A stretch of DNA of 64,000 nucleotides from Flavobacterium luminosum (GTDB lineage Bacteria > Bacteroidota > Bacteroidia > Flavobacteriales > Flavobacteriaceae): NCBI RefSeq assembly GCF_023635005.1, contig NZ_JAMLJM010000009.1, positions 38,507-102,506 on the forward strand, in the 5' to 3' direction. A program made the translations under genes and the position numbers. The first letter of the stretch is position 1; each line of letters begins with the position of its first letter. The notes beneath the pieces were generated by a model. It had not been told where the DNA came from, made no database searches, and saw only the letters and a program-made list of their open reading frames with translations. This document shows positions 36,574 to 45,120 of the stretch, one piece after another.

Positions 36574-37120
36574 AGTATTGGATTAGTTAAGTTAAACGAA
36601 AGTTTTATTAGCGTAAACCTTCTGCCTGATGCGCCAACACTGGGACAGGAGGTTTTTATTATAAAGAGAATTTACACCATAGGCACAACCATTTTAGTTT
36701 ACATTGTAAAACAATGCCACTATTAGCTTAATGCAGCTAAGCCATAGTGGCATATAACGACAAGGAGAACCCAGCCGGTTTTATTGTGATTTTGCGAGCC
36801 TGTGAAAGAGAAGTTTTGCTTTGAAAAAGGAAAGTTTAGCGCATAAAAAAGCGTGGAACTCAGCTTACTGCGCCGAAGGTACTGGTATACCGTGCAACAA
36901 TAAGTGAGCCCACGCCTATAGACGTGAGCATCTTACTTATCATCTCGTTGCTTAAAATTACCAGTTTTTCGACGCGAGATTCAAAGCGAATGCTTCAATT
37001 TTTTATTTGAAGAATCGCAAAAATAATAATTATTTATATCATTTTAAATTTTTACTAAAAGTCAAATGTACGAATTTATTTTACAATTGTCAAATTTGAC
37101 AATTATTTTTTTGAATTTCA
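36574..37120. other. Long divergent intergenic region with nested palindromes
   Basis: 547 bases between susC (minus) and the HTH gene (plus). It contains a hairpin with TGCCACTAT/ATAGTGGCA arms (36715-36723, 36744-36752) and an inner TAGCT/AGCTA stem. It also contains a larger nested structure at 36881-36965: ACTGGTA/TACCAGT, GCAAC/GTTGC and a stem of about 13 bp with the loop CCTATAGA. No ORF of note is present. The nested part could be a structured leader RNA of susC or a small RNA. Confidence 0.5.
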
Positions 37121-37378
37121 ATGCACTTTCACATTGTGAAAGACATTAGAAAGGCATATTATATAAAGTTTGGTGAACACCTACAAAAACTACTTATCAA
37201 ACATCAAAAAGATGTGATGACAGTTGCCTCCATTGGAAAAATTGAACCTAAACAAGTTTACCGAGTATTGAATGGTGAACATGGAGCTTCTATGGGAACA
37301 ATAATATCTATTGCAAAAGGCTTAGAGATACATCCTAAAGAATTGTTTGATTTTCAATTTGATTTGGAAAAAGAATAA
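37121..37378 (+). CDS. XRE-type helix-turn-helix protein
   Basis: 85 aa, essentially one lambda-repressor-like HTH: HQKDVMTVASIGKIEPKQVYRVLNGEHGASMGTIISIAKGLEIHPKELF. It probably regulates itself and the AAA-subtilase operon 131 bases downstream, which has its own -7 box. Base composition is as A+T-rich as its neighbours. Confidence 0.8.
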   Translation: MHFHIVKDIRKAYYIKFGEHLQKLLIKHQKDVMTVASIGKIEPKQVYRVLNGEHGASMGTIISIAKGLEIHPKELFDFQFDLEKE

Positions 37379-37469
37379 AAAATTCCTAAGATATATCTCA
37401 TTACATTTAATATAATCTACTTAATATATTATAATTTACATTTTACGAACATATTTTGAGCTATATTTA

Positions 37470-37477
37470 TACCTTTG
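37470..37477 (+). promoter_or_regulatory. Candidate -7 box TAnnTTTG for the AAA-subtilase operon
   Basis: TACCTTTG at 37470-37477 fits TAnnTTTG and lies 33 bases upstream of the ATPase start codon, placing a transcription start around 37484. No clear -33 TTG is seen at normal spacing. Confidence 0.45.
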
Positions 37478-37509
37478 GAAACTGTTACTATTAATAAATT
37501 AAAAGATAA

Positions 37510-38505
37510 ATGAATCAGGATTTAATGTTAAGGCTATTCCGCTCCATAGAAGGAGATAAGGATGATGATGTGGTAAAAGTAGCATCTCTTATCATTGATG
37601 ATGAAATGAAAAAAGGGCATACTAAACTTGCCGGAAAACTTAAATTTATTTTAGACAAAAATATTGAATCTACTCAAAGTTTTCATGGCGAACTTAGGAG
37701 AATATTACCAAGTGGCATTACTATTCCAAAAGACAAACGTAATAATTTACCTTTAGCAATACCTATAGATCGAGATGAACTTCGTCATGAAATGGTATTG
37801 CCTTTTGAAACAGAAGACAAAATCAGACGAATTGAAAAGGAGTTTGCTGCAAAGGAGAGATTAGCTAATCATGGCCTAAAATACAGACAAAAAATACTAA
37901 TCTATGGCGCTCCTGGTTGTGGAAAAAGTATGAGTGCTGAGAGGATTGCTTGGAATCTTGGTTTACCCTTTTTAAAAGTTCGCTTTGATGTTATTATTTC
38001 TTCTTTCCTTGGAGAAACAGCAACTAATCTTTCTAATTTATTTGATGGAATTAAAAATTACCCATGTGTTTTACTTTTTGATGAGTTTGATATGGTTGGT
38101 AAAACTAGAGCAAATTCGCAAGACGTAGGTGAAATGCATAGGGTAGTAAACATCCTTTTAACACTTTTAGAAGAGTACAACTCAGAAGGTATATTAATAG
38201 CAACAACCAATATAGAAAATGCTCTTGATGAAGCTCTTTTTAGAAGATTTGATGATATTATCGAAATGCCTAAGCCAACAAAAGATGAAATTCTAAGATT
38301 AACAAAAAAAACCCTTGCATCAATAGAAAAATCAAATGATATAAATTGGGATACAGTGGTCGATAAAATGATTGGATTTAATTCCGCTATAGTTGTGAAA
38401 ATAGCAAATGATGCTGCTAAAATTGCTGTAATAGCAAATGAAAAAACACTTCAACAAACACATTTAGAAAAAGCGCTAAGTGAAAACATGCTTTATCAAA
38501 AATAA
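37510..38505 (+). CDS. AAA+ ATPase paired with a subtilase
   Basis: 331 aa. Walker A is IYGAPGCGKS (131-140), Walker B CVLLFDEFD (186-194), sensor 1 ATTN (231-234) and an arginine finger around R245-R246 (FRRFDD), as in FtsH/CDC48-like AAA proteins. It has no membrane segment. It ends 3 bases ahead of the ATG of the subtilase gene, so they form one operon. AAA-plus-subtilase pairs recur in bacterial defence and conflict loci; here the ATPase would control or unfold substrates for the protease. The biological role is inferred. Confidence 0.85.
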   Translation: MNQDLMLRLFRSIEGDKDDDVVKVASLIIDDEMKKGHTKLAGKLKFILDKNIESTQSFHGELRRILPSGITIPKDKRNNLPLAIPIDRDELRHEMVLPFETEDKIRRIEKEFAAKERLANHGLKYRQKILIYGAPGCGKSMSAERIAWNLGLPFLKVRFDVIISSFLGETATNLSNLFDGIKNYPCVLLFDEFDMVGKTRANSQDVGEMHRVVNILLTLLEEYNSEGILIATTNIENALDEALFRRFDDIIEMPKPTKDEILRLTKKTLASIEKSNDINWDTVVDKMIGFNSAIVVKIANDAAKIAVIANEKTLQQTHLEKALSENMLYQK

Positions 38506-38508
38506 TTT

Positions 38509-41038
38509 ATGGCAGATTTTCCTCATCTCAAATTACCTTTTAAGATAGAAGGCAGACCCAAACCTAAAATAGGTGGAGCACGAAATCCTGAAGCTGTTGC
38601 TATTACCGATGCTAACAAAAAAAAACAGGCAAGTTCATGGACAATATTTAAAAAATTCTGCAAAAGGGCTAATTGAAAACTGGGTAAATTTAAAAGAATC
38701 TAAAAAAAATGATGGGGTCAAAATGCCTAATGAAAATGACATTCCTATTTTTCTAAAGATTGATACAGAAGTTTTTGATATAGATAATTTCAAACTCTGG
38801 GGAATTGAACTTATATCAGAAGAAAATAATGGTTATATCATAGGTGCATCAACAGATAATCTAGAATCTTTTCTTGAAAATGTAGAATTTTTTATCAATG
38901 AGACTGGTCAAAGAAAAGATAAAGCAGCACAAATTTGGGAGCTAATTTCAGATGATAGTTGGCGAATAAATCAATTACTTCAAGGTGAAATTAATTTAAT
39001 TTGGGCTGACATCGAACCTGACGTAATTTATACTGTCCAGTTAGGAATTTCATGCTATATCCCAAATAAAAAAGAATACCCTATAAGAGATAATTTTGAT
39101 TCAGAAGTAAAGTTTCAAGAAAAAGTGGCTGAATTCAAAGCTTATGAAACAAATTTAAGAATTGAAAGGGACAACAAGCAAATTGTACGAGAAAATGAAA
39201 TTGAAGAATATGTAAACTCATATAGCGGTGAACTACATGACATTTGGGATAATGATACTGATGCCATACATTTTAAAATTTCTATATGTGGTAATGGGCT
39301 AAAGGATATTGTTCAGACCTATCAATATTTATATGAAGTAAAACTAGAGCCAAGTTTTAATATAGTCAGTAAAAGTAATTCACTTCCTGATGAATACGAC
39401 ATACAAATAGTTGCGCCAGATGGCAATGCCTCACGAGTATGTGTTATTGATAGTGGTATTCAGGAAAACCATAGATTAATTGAATTATCAATTGATCATA
39501 AAAGTTCTCGTTCATATGTAAATGGTGAAGCCTCCGTTGCAGATTATGTCAAACAAAGTGGCCATGGCACTAAGGTAGCTGGAGCTGTTCTATATCCACT
39601 AAATATACCTAAAACTGGAGAAGTTAAACTTGAGAGCATCATTCAAAACGCCCGTATACTTGACAAAAACAATCAAATTGCAACAAATAAGTTTGAGCCA
39701 TCCTTAATGGCACAAATTGTTTCTGATTATTCAGAAACAAGAATATTTAATTTATCTGTTTCTGAAGACATCTCCTATCAAGGTACACATATGCCTGCAC
39801 TTGCAGCGTCTTTGGATAAACTCATTCATGAAAACGATATACTATTTATTGTTGCGGCTGGAAATCTTTATGCTAGTTCTAACCATCCATTTAACAAAGG
39901 AATAAAAGAGCATTTGTCGACTGGAAAAAATTATCCTTCATATCTCGATGAAGTTGAATCAAAATTGGCAAACCCTGGAGTTAGTTATTTTTCAATTACA
40001 GTTGGTTCTATTGCAAAAGAGAATTTCGAAGATAATGATTACAAATCGATAGCCGGAAGAGATTATATTTCTCCATTTTCAAGAACAGGTCTAGGAATGT
40101 GGGGCTGTATTAAACCTGATGTTGTTGAATTTGGAGGTGACTTAGTTAAAAATAAAAATTCAGCAGAAATGATTAGCCATGAAGCGACTTCTCCTGAATT
40201 AGTTAACTCTACCTACCATGGTGCAAACGCAGTTGGTAAAGATTCTTATGGCACCTCATTCAGCACACCAAAAGTTAGCTATATCGCTTCTCGTTTACAA
40301 ACAGAACATCCTATGGAGTCTGCTCAAATGTACAGAGCTTTAATTATTCAAAGTGCAAGATTACCTGAACATTGCTTTTATAATCCAACCCAGAATGATT
40401 TTAGATATTATGGCTACGGTATACCTGATGCTAATCGTGCTTTAAACAATTCCCAATCAAGAATAACATTTATTCAAAATGGAAAAGTAGGCCCTCGAAA
40501 AGCAGACATGTATCACATAAAAGTTCCTAATGAAATAAAAGGTGAAGGAAAAGAGTTTAGAATTTTAGTAGAGGTAACACTTGCTTTCACTGCTAAAACC
40601 AGATTGACTAGAAAAGGTTCTCACTCTTATTTATCCAATTGGCTAGAATGGCAATCTTCAAAATATAATGAAAGCTTTAATAGTTTTAGAAATCGCACAT
40701 TAGATTATTTGGAAGAAGATGGGACACCGGGAGAGATTGATCAAGGTACCGATGCAATAAAATGGATATTGAGAGAGAATCCTAAATGGTCAAACAATGG
40801 TATTAATAGAAATAATTCAACAGTTCAAAAAAGTTGGGCAATAATTGAACCTCAACAATTTGCTGAGGAATTCAGTCTTGCGATTATTGGTCATTTTGGA
40901 TGGGATAAAAACATAGAAAATGAAACTAATTATGCTTTTTGTGTTTCGTTTGAAGTTTTAGATGCAGAAATGAACATATATGAATTATTGGCTCAAGCAC
41001 AAGTAGAAATCGAACCAGAGCAAGAATTAGAAATATAA
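38509..41038 (+). pseudogene. S8 subtilisin-like protease, frameshifted near its start
   Basis: The natural start appears to be the ATG at 38509, 3 bases after the ATPase stop, encoding MADFPHLKLPFKIEG and onward, a typical beginning for this protease group. In the A-run 38617-38625 (nine A) the frame is lost: this frame stops about 55 codons in, while the rest of the protein continues in the +1 frame (an 821-codon ORF can be read from an ATG at 38573). Catalytic residues are intact: D in VCVIDSGI (DNA 39449), H in SGHGTKVAG (39563), S in YGTSFSTP (40256). One A fewer would join the two parts. It may be broken, slippage-dependent, or a sequencing error. Confidence 0.85.
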
Positions 41039-41042
41039 TATT

Positions 41043-41060
41043 AATTAGATTGCTCTAATT
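41043..41060 (+). terminator. Weak hairpin terminator after the subtilase
   Basis: AATTAGA/TCTAATT stem (41043-41049, 41054-41060) with loop TTGC, followed by a T-rich stretch (ttaatattttttat). It lies just behind the protease stop codon. Confidence 0.5.
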
Positions 41061-41157
41061 TTAATATTTTTTATCATATTTAGAAAAAATGTTGTCAAAA
41101 ACGGAGCATTTACTTTTAACATAACCACCGCTGCCCTACTTATTGTAGTTTTGGTTT

Positions 41158-41298
41158 ATGGAATGGTATGAAATTTTAGGGTTACTTGTGGTTTGGGTTT
41201 TAGGTATTTACTTGAGAGGGAAGTTATATGATAGCCGGAAGTATCGTGGATATAATGATAGTTGGAGAAATAGAAGGAAAAATGAAAGGCGCTTTTGA
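41158..41298 (+). CDS. Predicted 46-residue membrane microprotein
   Basis: A small ORF beginning MEWYEILGLLVVWVLGIYL and ending in a strongly basic tail (about 12 Arg/Lys in the last 27 residues). The hydrophobic part (about 5-19) is one membrane span. A sequence matching TAnnTTTG (TAGTTTTG, 41146-41153) lies just upstream and a terminator overlaps its end, so it could be a short separate transcript. No ribosome-binding site is clear and no family is recognised. Confidence 0.35.
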   Translation: MEWYEILGLLVVWVLGIYLRGKLYDSRKYRGYNDSWRNRRKNERRF

Positions 41299-41311
41299 AG
41301 CGTCTTTTTTT
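41288..41311 (+). terminator. Hairpin terminator with T-run
   Basis: GGCGCTT/AAGCGTC imperfect 7-bp stem with a TTG loop directly followed by seven T. It overlaps the last codons of the 46-residue ORF and precedes the next HTH gene. Confidence 0.7.
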
Positions 41312-41369
41312 GTAGGTAAATTTTTAAATAGCTACATTAGTAAATCAATAAAACTCATTTTTAGAAAAC

Positions 41370-42011
41370 ATGAAGGAACTAAACGAGAAACAAATAAAAA
41401 CTCGATGGGTAGATATAAAAAAGCAAATACGGGAAAGGCAATTGTTAGCTTACCGAGTGGGAATTTCTTTAGATGATTGGGATACATATATGTATTCGAC
41501 ACCAAATGTTGATGAAATTAATCGGATTTATCTAGCAATACAAGAAGACCGTAAAACTAAGACATTAAGAATAAAAGAAGCCTTGTCAAAAATTGTTGGT
41601 TATAGAGAAGCTAATGAATTTAGTCAAAAAAGTGGTGTATCTAGTGCATCAATACGAGACATTATCGAAGGTAAAAAAGATATGGCTGGTTACGACATAA
41701 TAAATAGATTAGAACTGTTTTTACATGTAACAATGCCCGATTTTGAACTTTCAATTGAAAATCCATTAAGTGTGAAAAATTACACTCAAGAACATCTTGG
41801 AGAATTAGCTTCTGAAATTAATCGAATTGCAGACAATTTAAAACAGTATTGTTTCAGGTTAACAGAAATGGGGCGCAGAATTGAAAAAGAAAAAGATTGG
41901 AAAGGAGAAGAAATTGAACCTGCACACAATTTAGTTTATAGCATCGAAAGATTATCTGAATTAAAAAACCAAATTAACTCTTTTTGGAAAATCTATATTG
42001 ATAAAAAATAA
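41370..42011 (+). CDS. HTH-domain protein, unknown function
   Basis: 213 aa, cytoplasmic. The middle holds a helix-turn-helix-like segment (REANEFSQKSGVSSASIRDIIEGKKDMAGYDIINRLELFL), preceded by a basic N-terminal region and followed by an acidic helical C-terminus. It lies 25 bases ahead of a small Cys-motif protein gene. It may regulate the defence-type genes around it. No close named family is recognised. Confidence 0.6.
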   Translation: MKELNEKQIKTRWVDIKKQIRERQLLAYRVGISLDDWDTYMYSTPNVDEINRIYLAIQEDRKTKTLRIKEALSKIVGYREANEFSQKSGVSSASIRDIIEGKKDMAGYDIINRLELFLHVTMPDFELSIENPLSVKNYTQEHLGELASEINRIADNLKQYCFRLTEMGRRIEKEKDWKGEEIEPAHNLVYSIERLSELKNQINSFWKIYIDKK

Positions 42012-42036
42012 TTAACATTTCATGATTCCTTAAGTA

Positions 42037-42531
42037 ATGACAAATCATTGGAAACAAACTGGTGTTCCACATAAGGGTTGGAGTTTGATTGATGTAATTG
42101 ATGTTCGTGAAGATGGACAATCAGAAGATGAAGCTGGTTATGAAGCTTGCATGATGTGTGGAAACGAAAGAATTAGATATGTTCACATTGTAGAGCATCA
42201 TGAAGTTGATGAAGAGTTTAGAGTTGGCTGTGTTTGTGCTCAAAATATGACAAATGATTATTTTAATCCTGAAAGGCGAGAAAAAGAATTAAGGAATCGT
42301 GCAAGTAGACGTAAGAATTGGAGTAACAAGAAATGGAAATTAAGTCAAAAAGGAAATCTATATTTAAAGATTGAAAATCATATAATTGTAATTTTTAGAG
42401 ATAAGTTAAGTACAAAATACAAAGTTACTATTGACAATACAAGAGGCCATAAATTATTTGACAACATAGAAAAAGCTAAAATTGCAGCTTTTAATGGAAT
42501 AGAATATTTTAAAGAAAATGGGGAATGGTGA
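42037..42531 (+). CDS. Small zinc-finger-like protein, unknown function
   Basis: 164 aa. The N-terminal half has a likely zinc site made of CMMC (C38, C41) and CVC (C65, C67) with His-rich sequence between (HIVEHHEVDEE). The C-terminal half is basic (REKELRNRASRRKNW) with a beta-strand repeat. It is ended by a strong bidirectional terminator. The function is unknown. Confidence 0.55.
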   Translation: MTNHWKQTGVPHKGWSLIDVIDVREDGQSEDEAGYEACMMCGNERIRYVHIVEHHEVDEEFRVGCVCAQNMTNDYFNPERREKELRNRASRRKNWSNKKWKLSQKGNLYLKIENHIIVIFRDKLSTKYKVTIDNTRGHKLFDNIEKAKIAAFNGIEYFKENGEW

Positions 42532-42540
42532 TTAAAAAAA

Positions 42541-42573
42541 TCCCGAGAATGAACTTATCCTCGGGATTTTTTT
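42541..42573. terminator. Bidirectional terminator
   Basis: TCCCGAG/CTCGGGA stem (42541-42547, 42560-42566) with a 12-base loop, flanked by seven A on the left and a T-run on the right. It separates the convergent zinc-finger-like gene and the DUF2188 gene. Confidence 0.88.
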
Positions 42574-42817
42574 AATTTTTAGAATCTTTACTTGATCGTG
42601 GATCATTACCCGGTTTTACAGTATCACTATCTCTGATTGGTCCGGCATTCGGCCTGTGAATTCTAACTTCACCACCACCTGAGTTTGCAGAATACTGCTT
42701 TGCTAATTTTTCAGCTTCTTTTTGGGTAGGTACAATAGCTGATGCTTTTTGTCCATTTTCTTTTTGAACATTCCACCCGTTCTGACCCTTTTTCTGAGTA
42801 ACATGATAATTTGACAT
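42572..42817 (-). CDS. DUF2188-domain protein
   Basis: 81 aa. It matches DUF2188: NYHVTQKKGQNGWNVQKENGQKASAIVPTQKEAEKLA, then GEVRIHRPNAGPIRDSDTV. These small basic proteins are common but functionally undefined. It is the last gene on the minus strand behind the Pycsar operon, 19 bases after the E2-like gene, so it may be cotranscribed. Confidence 0.78.
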   Translation of the reverse strand: MSNYHVTQKKGQNGWNVQKENGQKASAIVPTQKEAEKLAKQYSANSGGGEVRIHRPNAGPIRDSDTVKPGNDPRSSKDSKN

Positions 42818-42836
42818 AATATATAATAATTAAAAT

Positions 42837-43532
42837 TTATACTTTTTGATTTTTTTGTTCTCTTGCTAACCTTTTCGACAAGTTTTTTAACCTAAATAGA
42901 TCCGTTTCAATTTGCACTTTAGACAAATTCTTGATAGTGTTATACGTTTGTATATGGCATCTTTTTAATTTTGCTTTTTGTCCACAGTAGCAATCATCAT
43001 TTCTATTCATTTTTTTTGTATTGAAAAAAGACAGCAGGTTAATTACTTCCTCAATATCATTCAGTTTAAAAAGTTCTTTATAATATTGCAAGATTCCATC
43101 AACTCCGTGCTCATAATCTCCATTTGCCCATTCTTCCTCACTATCAAAATATAACTGATTTGCCAAATAAGGGATGACATATTTCAAAAAGAAATCTTTG
43201 ATAGTAATCCCTTTTTGACTGACTAAATCTGATTCCTGCAAGGGACAAACGCAACAACTACCATCCTCACTGATATGACGGTCAGGAATATGCTCAAACT
43301 TATTACCGGTTTCAAATAACGAAGGGAATCCGTACGGATAATTCCTTGGAACAGTTACTTTAATATCAAAACTGTCCACATAATTATCCGCAGCATCAAA
43401 TATGTTGATTTCACCTCTTATAAATTTCTTTTTATCTTTTTCAAATAGTTTTAACTTCGGAAACATTTCCAAAACTTCTTTAAGATCTTTATCTAAACTT
43501 AATTTTTGCATAGGGTCTGTTTTCACCCACAA
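42837..43532 (-). CDS. E2 ubiquitin-conjugating-like protein with SEC-C motif
   Basis: 231 aa. The core resembles E2 conjugating enzymes: FDIKVTVPRNYPYGFPSLF, then PDRHISEDGSCCVCPL, where the position of the E2 catalytic Cys corresponds to C94. The C-terminal part has a SEC-C-type metal motif, DDCYCGQKAKLKRCH (C181, C183, C192, H193). The ORF overlaps the cyclase gene by 44 bases; an alternative start is the internal Met8 at 43511. In CBASS systems an E2-like protein modifies the nucleotide cyclase; here it accompanies a class III cyclase. No E1, JAB or ubiquitin-like gene is seen. Confidence 0.72.
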   Translation of the reverse strand: MWVKTDPMQKLSLDKDLKEVLEMFPKLKLFEKDKKKFIRGEINIFDAADNYVDSFDIKVTVPRNYPYGFPSLFETGNKFEHIPDRHISEDGSCCVCPLQESDLVSQKGITIKDFFLKYVIPYLANQLYFDSEEEWANGDYEHGVDGILQYYKELFKLNDIEEVINLLSFFNTKKMNRNDDCYCGQKAKLKRCHIQTYNTIKNLSKVQIETDLFRLKNLSKRLAREQKNQKV

Positions 43533-44496
43533 CTTCTTTTAATGAAGCTATACTTGGGATGGTTGCTATTTGAGGTTTTATTGTAATATCACCAGCGATT
43601 GAGGTTGCAATATGTTGTGAAGATTTAAGGTATTTTAGCCAATCAAATACATATTGTGTATAATAAAATGCGTTATCCTGGTCTGAAAAAATATATCTCT
43701 GTTCTTCAACCACAGTATAAAGCATTGAATCAAAATTAGCTTTGTCTTTAACATATTGCCCCACAACAATTTCATTGCTTCCGGCGTAAGCCTGCATTTT
43801 TGCCGCTAAGCTGGTATGCAAACTATATGTTGCAATCTCACTGGTGTTATCTTTACCAGCCACACCCCATAATACTTTATCATCGTCACCAAAATCAATT
43901 CCAATTTTCGTAAATATTCTTTCAATCCCATGTTGTTCAAATGCTCTTTTTAAATCATTCTTTACGAAATAACTGAATAATCCTAGAGCCGTAAGACAGT
44001 GTTGTGTTGCTTTACTTTTATCAACATTTTTCCCTCCGAAGTATACAAACAAGCCATCACCCTGAATCCTTTGGATAAATCCGCCGAAAAGCTGGCAGAC
44101 ATTAATTGCAGCTAATTGGATGGTATTTGTAATAATCATATTCGTTTCTTCATCGTACTTTTTGAAAAGATTGGTTGAACCTTTAATATCGATAAATGCA
44201 GAAATGATATAGTGTTTTTCAGTATTTGTAGTTCCTTTTAAATGACTGAAGTGCGGGTGATGACCAATTACTTGATTGTTGAGAGGAACAGCTCCCATTT
44301 TATTTGCTATTGCAACCAAATCTGCAGAAAAAGAAAGCTGCGACCTGTTACTTACATAATCGCTAAACGTATATCTCCCAGGAGAAGTTGGTCCCGCAAG
44401 CCCTGTATATCTTCTTGACTCATTTAATCCTTTACTGATTTCGTTTCTGTTAAGAGCCTTTTCAATAATGTTCTGGTATTCTGAAAATGTATTCAT
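43489..44496 (-). CDS. pycC: Pycsar-type class III nucleotide cyclase
   Basis: 335 aa. The catalytic domain (about 90-270) has metal-binding Asp residues in AFIDIKGST (D103) and IQGDGLFVYF (D147), and a second motif block VLWGVAGKDNTSEIATYSLH. Class III cyclases of Pycsar systems make cCMP or cUMP upon phage infection. Its immediate upstream neighbour (2 bases) is a PycTM-type effector, which fixes the system identity. Pyrimidine specificity cannot be proved from the sequence. Confidence 0.87.
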   Translation of the reverse strand: MNTFSEYQNIIEKALNRNEISKGLNESRRYTGLAGPTSPGRYTFSDYVSNRSQLSFSADLVAIANKMGAVPLNNQVIGHHPHFSHLKGTTNTEKHYIISAFIDIKGSTNLFKKYDEETNMIITNTIQLAAINVCQLFGGFIQRIQGDGLFVYFGGKNVDKSKATQHCLTALGLFSYFVKNDLKRAFEQHGIERIFTKIGIDFGDDDKVLWGVAGKDNTSEIATYSLHTSLAAKMQAYAGSNEIVVGQYVKDKANFDSMLYTVVEEQRYIFSDQDNAFYYTQYVFDWLKYLKSSQHIATSIAGDITIKPQIATIPSIASLKEVVGENRPYAKIKFR

Positions 44497-44498
44497 AA

Positions 44499-44999
44499 TT
44501 ATATAAATTTTGTTATTAGTGTTATTGCGTAAATAAGTAGTAAAACGAACTCAACGATGATCATTCTACCTGCATAAAAAAGTTTTTGATATTTTGCTTT
44601 TAGTCCTCCAGCTAGGCTGTACGCTTGACAAGTTAAATCCAGCAGAAGTTTTTTGTCTGAAATGTCATTGATTTTATCTGCATATTCATCAAAGGTGAAA
44701 TTTGCAACATCCTGAAAGAAGATTACTGAGTTACTTTTGTCCGAAGCACTATGCAAATATGGTGTTATAGCAATTAGTGTTATAGTCATACTTATAACAG
44801 CCAGAAGCGCAATAATACCTAAGACGATAAGTGAAAAAGTTGTAACATCTTGCTGCTTGGTTGAAGCTGCAATAGTAATAATACCACCAAGTATGGCTGT
44901 ATTCAAAGCAAGGTAAAGGTTGCTTTTTGTTTGGGTACTTTCAATGTATATATCAAAGCGACCAATAATAAATTTAATTTGTTCAAATTTTTCTTTCAT
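44499..44999 (-). CDS. pycTM: PycTM-type membrane effector of Pycsar
   Basis: 166 aa. Pycsar effector pattern (formerly DUF5706): RFDIYIESTQTKSNLYLALNTAILGG at the start, membrane segments at about 27-46, 54-82 and 146-166, and a cytosolic loop between. In known systems the effector binds cCMP/cUMP and breaks the membrane potential, stopping the infected cell. It precedes the cyclase by 2 bases and is the first gene of the operon. Confidence 0.85.
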   Translation of the reverse strand: MKEKFEQIKFIIGRFDIYIESTQTKSNLYLALNTAILGGIITIAASTKQQDVTTFSLIVLGIIALLAVISMTITLIAITPYLHSASDKSNSVIFFQDVANFTFDEYADKINDISDKKLLLDLTCQAYSLAGGLKAKYQKLFYAGRMIIVEFVLLLIYAITLITKFI

Positions 45000-45048
45000 T
45001 TTTTTAAAATAATTTTAAAGTTGTATTACTATTTCAAGGCACAAATCT

Positions 45049-45056
45049 TATATTTG
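45049..45056 (+). promoter_or_regulatory. Candidate -7 box for the sigma-like/ImmA operon
   Basis: TATATTTG at 45049-45056 fits TAnnTTTG, with a TTG at 45021-45023. It lies directly in front of the perfect palindrome at 45061-45088, in the divergent gap between the Pycsar operon and the sigma-like gene. Confidence 0.45.
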
Positions 45057-45060
45057 AGAA

Positions 45061-45088
45061 GTATATGAGTCCAGCCTCACTCATATAC
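45061..45088. promoter_or_regulatory. Perfect 10-bp palindrome, candidate operator
   Basis: GTATATGAGT at 45061-45070 and its exact reverse complement ACTCATATAC at 45079-45088 are separated by 8 bases. The position, just behind a -7 box and about 30 bases ahead of the sigma-like gene start, suits an operator. The element could equally act as a leader hairpin. Confidence 0.6.
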
Positions 45089-45120
45089 CAAAACCGTTAC
45101 TAACGCTTTTAGGTATATAG

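Noticed and set aside
36740..36960. Possible attC-like site (GGCATATAAC ... CTCGTTG) upstream of susC
   Set aside because: The ends do not pair with each other and no cassette structure surrounds it; the palindromes inside are better described as leader or RNA structure.
41228..41476. Open reading frame of 82 codons overlapping the HTH gene
   Set aside because: It runs through the terminator at 41288-41311 and overlaps the better supported HTH frame starting at 41370.
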